From Candidatus Atribacteria bacterium (GTDB lineage: Bacteria > Bipolaricaulota > Bipolaricaulia > UBA7950 > UBA9294): 9,918 bases of DNA. The notes below the pieces were generated by a model that was not told the DNA's origin, ran no database searches, and saw only the letters and a program-made list of their open reading frames with translations. The first letter of the stretch is position 1. Each line of letters begins with the position of its first letter. Shown here piece by piece: positions 6,484 through 9,918 of this stretch. The stretch spans positions 1 through 9,918 of the forward strand of contig SPBW01000076.1 in the NCBI GenBank assembly GCA_004525685.1. The letters run 5' to 3'. A program made the translations under genes and the position numbers.

Positions 6484-6516
6484 CTCGTGATGCTAGCCGG
6501 CGAAGGCTAGTACGAG
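6484..6516 (-). repeat. Stem-loop embedding the pit stop codon
   Basis: CTAGCC (6493-6498) pairs with GGCTAG (6505-6510) around a six-base loop. An outer pair, CTCGT (6484-6488) with ACGAG (6512-6516), extends it across a small asymmetric internal loop. The structure covers the last codons and the TAG stop of pit. No U-tract follows leftward, so a stabilising 3' structure is likelier than a terminator. Confidence 0.4.
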
Positions 6517-7452
6517 TCGATAGAGAGCGAACGAGAACAGGCCAGCTGCCGTCGGCGTCGCCACCCAGCCAGCAGCAATGACCGCCAGTTTCTTCGTCCT
6601 GACCGTCGTCACGCCCTGCAGAATGCCGACACCAATGATGGCTCCAACAACAGCCTGCGATGTGGAGACAGGGATTCCATACAGCGAGAAGAAGTGGACG
6701 GCAAGTGCCGCTGCCAGTTGGGCAGAGAAGGCGCTGACAGGATCCAACGGAGCAATGCCTCCCCCCACAGTCTGAGTCACACGATGCCCAAAGGTCAACG
6801 TTCCGCTGGCCATGGCAAATCCGCCAAGAACGCTGATCCAAAGCGTAGATATGTTCAGTCCGAGGTTCGTAATGGGCCCCATCGCCGTTCCCACGTGATT
6901 GGCACCCAATGAGAAGGCCAGATAGCAGGCACTGAGAATGAGCAGCACGTGCGGTACGCGCTGCCAGAAATAGATGCGAGATGCTCGCTGGAGAAGCAGT
7001 CTGGAGATCCAGAAGATGGCCATGGCAATGATGGCTGTTAGGATCGGACAAATCACCCACACCTCAGCAATTGAGATAATCGTCCCAACATTGAGATCGG
7101 CACCTACTGCAAGGCCCACGCCAGCTACGCCGCCGACGATGACTTGCGACGTGGAAACAGGCAGTCGCAACAGCGTAGCGACGGTGACAAAGAGCCCAGA
7201 ACACAACAGCGCAATAGCAATGGCAGTCACACTCAGTTCTGTTGTGACGATGCCCTTGCCCACAGTCTTCATCACATGCCCCCCCTGAAGGAGAGCTCCG
7301 AGGACAGCGAAAACGCTAACCAGAATCGCCGCACTCCTGTATCTGAGCAAACCCGATCCAACAGCGGTTCCAATACAGTTGCCCGCGTCATTGGCTCCGA
7401 TGTTCCATCCGACATAGAACCCGGCAAGGAGGAGTAGGATCAGGTTAGACAT
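6493..7452 (-). CDS. PiT family inorganic phosphate transporter (low-affinity, membrane)
   Basis: A 319-residue inner-membrane permease of the short PiT type, with about ten hydrophobic segments. It probably imports phosphate or metal-phosphate with H+ or Na+. The inverted duplication of the family is clear. The first half has NIGANDAGNCIGTAVGSG (17-34) and LPVSTSQVIVGG (97-108); the second half has SLGANHVGTAMGP (181-193) and IPVSTSQAVVGA (260-271). The second signature has GANH, where related short PiT proteins commonly have GAND or GANN. The ATG at 7450-7452 gives the expected N-terminus. No ribosome site precedes it, and a -10 box ends eight bases before, so a leaderless mRNA is possible. 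The last codons and stop lie in a stem-loop (6484-6516). It runs tail to tail with the DUF47 gene rather than in tandem with it. Confidence 0.94.
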   Translation of the reverse strand: MSNLILLLLAGFYVGWNIGANDAGNCIGTAVGSGLLRYRSAAILVSVFAVLGALLQGGHVMKTVGKGIVTTELSVTAIAIALLCSGLFVTVATLLRLPVSTSQVIVGGVAGVGLAVGADLNVGTIISIAEVWVICPILTAIIAMAIFWISRLLLQRASRIYFWQRVPHVLLILSACYLAFSLGANHVGTAMGPITNLGLNISTLWISVLGGFAMASGTLTFGHRVTQTVGGGIAPLDPVSAFSAQLAAALAVHFFSLYGIPVSTSQAVVGAIIGVGILQGVTTVRTKKLAVIAAGWVATPTAAGLFSFALYRLVLAFAG

Positions 7453-7460
7453 AGAGAGAC

Positions 7461-7489
7461 TTTATAGAGGTAGGAGGTCTATTGTGCAA
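7461..7489 (-). promoter_or_regulatory. Putative pit promoter giving a leaderless transcript
   Basis: On the minus strand, TATAAA (bases 7466-7461) is preceded at a 17-bp spacing by TTGCAC (7489-7484), itself the second copy of a tandem TTGCACTTGCAC. The -10 matches consensus at five of six positions, the -35 at only three. Eight bases separate the -10 from the ATG, so transcription would start at or within a base or two of the start codon, in keeping with the missing ribosome site. Confidence 0.42.
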
Positions 7490-7599
7490 GTGCAAGCCTA
7501 TGATCGCAGCTGGACATTCGCACCTTCATCGACGCATGAGTAGCCGCTAGAGCGCGCGCATCTCGCTAGATGAGACGGTGTACAACGTTCGCGTTGATG

Positions 7600-7637
7600 G
7601 CTACTCCGAGCCCGCAGGTCCAAGGCGAGGAACAACG
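7600..7637. repeat. Imperfect 38-nt direct repeat, copy 1
   Basis: It begins GCTACTCCGAGC and ends GCGAGGAACAACG (7625-7637). The second copy is at 7769-7806. The last 13 bases are identical in both copies, and the first 12 differ only by a CT/TC swap. The middle is unrelated apart from an alignable CAAG. Confidence 0.5.
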
Positions 7638-7768
7638 ACACGAAGCTAGATATTCCGAAGGCTTGAGCCTCGCATCGCTCGGGCCGGGGAACAGAAAGCC
7701 GACAACCTCAATGCACGAACGCCGCTCTTGCTGGAGAGAGTTTCGCACTGGAAGGCACCCGCTACAAA

Positions 7769-7806
7769 GCTATCCCGAGCAACGTTCAATCAAGCGAGGA
7801 ACAACG
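7769..7806. repeat. Imperfect 38-nt direct repeat, copy 2
   Basis: It begins GCTATCCCGAGC and ends GCGAGGAACAACG (7794-7806), pairing with copy 1 at 7600-7637, exactly 169 bp away. It lies about 70 bp upstream of the dehydrogenase promoter, so it could be a regulator site or the trace of an old duplication. Confidence 0.5.
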
Positions 7807-7839
7807 GTCCGATATGGCAACAGTCACAGCCCTTTTCAA

Positions 7840-7884
7840 GTGGCTAACTCACGTCCGTGCAGCCACACTGCAGCGAGATATAAT
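7840..7884 (+). promoter_or_regulatory. Promoter region of the dehydrogenase-MmgE/PrpD operon, with inverted repeats
   Basis: TATAAT (7879-7884) is a perfect -10 box about 30 bp before the start codon. No convincing -35 lies 16-18 bp upstream. That place is taken by TGCAG-N5-CTGCA (7858-7872) and, overlapping it, GTGGCT-N15-AGCCAC (7840-7845 with 7861-7866, half-sites 21 bp apart). A perfect -10 with a poor -35 and dyad symmetry suggests activator-controlled transcription, but the arms are only 5-6 bp. Confidence 0.45.
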
Positions 7885-7915
7885 CCCCTCATCTCAGCGT
7901 GAGGTGGAGGATTCA

Positions 7916-9040
7916 ATGGGTGATTACAGGATCGCACTACTTCCCGGCGACGGCGTCGGGGGAGATGTTCTCGAGGCGGCACTGAAGGTTCTGGAGGCAG
8001 TTGACTTCGAAGCCGAATACTCCCATGGAGACATTGGTTGGGAGTTCTGGCGAACCGAGGCCAATCCGCTCCCAGATCGCACCATCGAGCTTCTCAAGGA
8101 GACGGATGCGTGCTTGTTCGGAGCCATCACATCCAAACCCAAGGAAGAGGCCGCACGTGAACTCGTCACGGAGCTTCAGGGCAAGGGCCTGGTCTACTCA
8201 AGCCCCATCGTCGGCTTGAGGCAGCTGTTCAATCTGCACACCAATTTGCGGCCATGTAAGGCCTACGCAGGCAATCCCCTCAACTTGAGAGACGACATCG
8301 ACTTGGTCGTATTCCGCGAGAATACGGAGGGCCTGTACTGCGGCGTGGAGTTCCATCCCGTTCCCGATGAAGTCCGCAACGCACTGTCGATCAATCCCAA
8401 GATGAAGCGCTTCGCTGATGTCGCGGGCGACGATCTGGCCATCTCCACTCGCATCTTCACGCGCAAGGGCTGTCAGACGATCATCCGCGCGGGATTCGAG
8501 TACGCCAAGCAATTTGGCTATCCAACAGTCACCATCTGCGAGAAGCCCAACGTCATTCGAGAGACATCGGGACTGATGGTGCGCGAAGCCCGCAAGATCG
8601 CCCAAGAGTACCCAGGCATCGAGTTGTGGGAGACCAACATCGACGCCATGTGTATGTGGCTGGTGAAGAACCCGCAGAACTACGGCGTGATTGTATCCTC
8701 GAACATGTTTGGCGACATCTTGTCCGATCTAGCAGCTCAGCTCGTCGGCGGTTTGGGATTCGCCTGTGCTGGCAATATTGGAGACGACACGGCCGTGTTC
8801 GAACCCACGCATGGTTCAGCGCCGAAGTATGTCGGCATGAACAAGGTCAACCCGATCGCCACGATTCTCTCCGCGAAGATGATGCTGGATTACCTCGGTG
8901 AGACCGACAAGGCCGATCGCATTGAACGCGCCGTCGCACAGGTCATCCTCGAAGGGCGCGTACGTACCTATGACATGGGCGGCACATCCACGACCACGGA
9001 CATGGCAGACGCCGTGGCTGCAGCAGCAAAGGAGGCGTAA
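7916..9040 (+). CDS. Isocitrate/isopropylmalate dehydrogenase family protein, substrate uncertain
   Basis: A 374-residue cytosolic beta-decarboxylating dehydrogenase that oxidises a 2-hydroxy-carboxylate with NAD(P) and Mg2+/Mn2+. Visible: LLPGDGVGGDV (8-18), substrate arginines in GLRQ (Arg102), NLRP (Arg112) and FREN (Arg134), catalytic Tyr141 (GLYCG) and Lys210 (EKPNV), metal-ligand Asp243, and the family signature NMFGDILSDLAAQLVGG (263-279) with Asp267 and Asp271. The nucleotide loop GSAPKYVGMNKVNP (300-313) has Lys304, Tyr305 and Val311, as in NADP-isocitrate dehydrogenase. The later arginine of that enzyme is replaced by glycine (TYDMGG). The substrate loop YSSPIVGLR (94-102) lacks the usual isocitrate Ser-x-Asn pattern. 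The start at 7916 has GGTGGAGG five bases upstream and lies after the promoter; an earlier in-frame ATG at 7814 is upstream of the -10 box. The stop overlaps the next start (TAATG). Confidence 0.9.
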   Translation: MGDYRIALLPGDGVGGDVLEAALKVLEAVDFEAEYSHGDIGWEFWRTEANPLPDRTIELLKETDACLFGAITSKPKEEAARELVTELQGKGLVYSSPIVGLRQLFNLHTNLRPCKAYAGNPLNLRDDIDLVVFRENTEGLYCGVEFHPVPDEVRNALSINPKMKRFADVAGDDLAISTRIFTRKGCQTIIRAGFEYAKQFGYPTVTICEKPNVIRETSGLMVREARKIAQEYPGIELWETNIDAMCMWLVKNPQNYGVIVSSNMFGDILSDLAAQLVGGLGFACAGNIGDDTAVFEPTHGSAPKYVGMNKVNPIATILSAKMMLDYLGETDKADRIERAVAQVILEGRVRTYDMGGTSTTTDMADAVAAAAKEA

Positions 9041-9918
9041 TGGGTTCACTCAGTCGAAAGATGGCTCAGTTTGCGCTATCGCTCACCTACGACCAGATTC
9101 CTGCAGCCTCTCGGAAGGAAGCCAAACGCTTCTTGCTCGACTCTGTCGGCTGCGCATTGGCGGCACTGGATCACGAAGACATGCGCCAAGCCTACGACTA
9201 CATCCAGATGTTGGGCGGGCACGAACAGGCGACCGTCATCGGCCATGGCGTCAAGACAAACCTGGGCAATGCCACATTGATGAATGCCTTGCTCATCCGA
9301 GCGATGGACTACAACGACATCTACTGGAAGCAAGATCCATCGCATCCATCGGACATCATTCCCGCAGCGCTCGCGCCTGCTGAATATAAGGGCCTGAACG
9401 GTCGCGATCTTCTGGTGGGCATCCTCATTGCCTATGAACTGGAGATGCGGCTCTGCTTGACCGCACATCCCGGTGTGCGCGAAGTAGGATGGCATCACGC
9501 CAGTCTGACGCAGTTTGTCAGTCCACTGGTGGCTGCACGCATGTTCGGACTCACCGAAGATCAAGCCGTCGCCGCCTGCGGCATCTCGGGATCGAGCCAC
9601 TTTACACTCGGCGGCGTCGTCGCCGGGCACCTCACCAACATGAAGAATACAGCCGATCCGATGGCCACTGAGGCCGGCGTCCGCGCTGCCATGTTGGCAT
9701 CGACCGGCTATTCAGGACCTGTCGAATTGTTTGAGGGGAAAGAAGGCGTATTCGAGGTCATCGGTAACGTAAAGTGGGATGCCAACGAGATGCTTGCCGG
9801 ACTCGGCGAGAAGTTCCTCATTACCGAGTGCGGCTACAAGGCCTTCCCCACCGAAGCGCTGACGCATCAGCCCATCACTGCTGTGATGGAGGTTATGGCT
9901 GAGAACGGCATCAACCCG
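9040..9918 (+). CDS. MmgE/PrpD family protein, N-terminal part (3' end outside window)
   Basis: An open frame of 293 residues runs off the right edge; the family is usually about 450 long, so roughly a third is missing. Characterised MmgE/PrpD members include 2-methylcitrate dehydratase, cis-aconitate decarboxylase and iminodisuccinate epimerase. All act on small di- or tricarboxylates in the cytoplasm. Family features: LLDSVGCALAAL (32-43), AMDYNDIY (88-95), HPSDIIPAALA (102-112), a KNTADPMATEAGVRAA stretch (202-217), GYSGPVELFEGKEGVF (223-238) and KAFPTEALTHQPI (267-279). The ATG shares one base with the preceding stop (TAATG) and has AAAGGAGG at 9028-9035, so translation is coupled to the dehydrogenase. 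The exact reaction cannot be told. Pairing with a hydroxy-acid dehydrogenase points to a carboxylate catabolic step. Confidence 0.9.
   Translation, partial: MGSLSRKMAQFALSLTYDQIPAASRKEAKRFLLDSVGCALAALDHEDMRQAYDYIQMLGGHEQATVIGHGVKTNLGNATLMNALLIRAMDYNDIYWKQDPSHPSDIIPAALAPAEYKGLNGRDLLVGILIAYELEMRLCLTAHPGVREVGWHHASLTQFVSPLVAARMFGLTEDQAVAACGISGSSHFTLGGVVAGHLTNMKNTADPMATEAGVRAAMLASTGYSGPVELFEGKEGVFEVIGNVKWDANEMLAGLGEKFLITECGYKAFPTEALTHQPITAVMEVMAENGINP

Larger units (their letters stand above)
7453..7915. other. 463-bp intergenic region between divergent pit and dehydrogenase genes
   Basis: No credible gene is seen. Reading frames here lack recognisable motifs, and the longest overlaps the rightward promoter. 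The region holds the leftward pit promoter at its left end, an alternating GCGCGCGC tract (7552-7559) flanked by two CGCTAGA copies (7545-7551 and 7564-7570), a 38-nt imperfect direct repeat (7600-7637 and 7769-7806), and the rightward promoter with inverted repeats at its right end. The rest shows nothing recognisable. Confidence 0.6.

Noticed and set aside
6392..7060. Minus-strand open frame overlapping pit in another frame
   Set aside because: It is His/Cys/Ser-rich with no domain; the PiT frame is clearly the real one.
7552..7559. GCGCGCGC alternating tract as a Z-DNA or origin-like feature
   Set aside because: It is only eight bases long, and no DnaA-box-like repeats or AT-rich unwinding region lie nearby.
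7570..7902. Open frame of 110 codons on the plus strand in the divergent intergenic region
   Set aside because: It has no recognisable motif and a low-complexity, Arg/Ser-rich composition, has no ribosome site, and runs over the TATAAT box of the dehydrogenase promoter.
7814..7915. N-terminal extension of the dehydrogenase from the ATG at 7814
   Set aside because: The 34 extra residues are unlike the family, the region contains the promoter, and the ATG at 7916 has a strong ribosome site and the expected N-terminus.

Overview
The window looks like a bacterial chromosome segment, moderately GC-rich by eye (not counted). Gene content and layout suggest a free-living heterotroph. Three features point tentatively towards Chloroflexota (Dehalococcoidia/SAR202-like) or an actinobacterium-like lineage: a CoaBC with a PAMH motif and no canonical decarboxylase cysteine, a DUF2520 protein in place of canonical PanE, and promoters that put start codons at or next to the transcription start. 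This placement is low confidence and is inference only.

Layout. (1) 1-792: the 3' part of a DUF4143-type AAA+ ATPase gene, running in from the left. (2) 793-961: a short regulatory gap with a long imperfect hairpin (890-924), a good sigma70-type promoter (907-935) and a perfect 12-bp palindrome over the predicted transcription start (934-945). (3) 962-5531: a compact five-gene operon for pantothenate and coenzyme A: coaBC, a DUF2520 ketopantoate-reductase candidate, panB, panC and coaX. Junctions are 4-nt ATGA overlaps or gaps of about 10 nt. (4) 5649-6290 and 6493-7452: a DUF47 (PhoU-like) protein and a PiT phosphate permease, arranged tail to tail. Between them lies a roughly 130-bp inverted-repeat element. 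(5) 7453-7915: a divergent intergenic region with a promoter for pit on the minus strand, a promoter for the dehydrogenase on the plus strand, and a 38-nt imperfect direct repeat. (6) 7916-9918: an isocitrate/isopropylmalate-type dehydrogenase translationally coupled to a MmgE/PrpD gene that runs off the right edge.

How they work together. panB makes ketopantoate, the DUF2520 protein probably reduces it to pantoate, and panC joins pantoate to beta-alanine. coaX phosphorylates pantothenate and coaBC adds and decarboxylates cysteine to give 4'-phosphopantetheine. The operon therefore covers every step from 2-oxoisovalerate to phosphopantetheine except beta-alanine supply (panD). DUF47 and PiT form a phosphate/metal-phosphate uptake pair. 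The dehydrogenase plus MmgE/PrpD pair is probably a small hydroxy-carboxylate catabolic operon of unknown substrate.

No rRNA, tRNA, CRISPR array, prophage or complete insertion sequence was recognised. The most noteworthy items are the coaBC control region, the non-canonical CoaC active site, the inverted-repeat element at 6348-6475, and the dehydrogenase-MmgE/PrpD pair.
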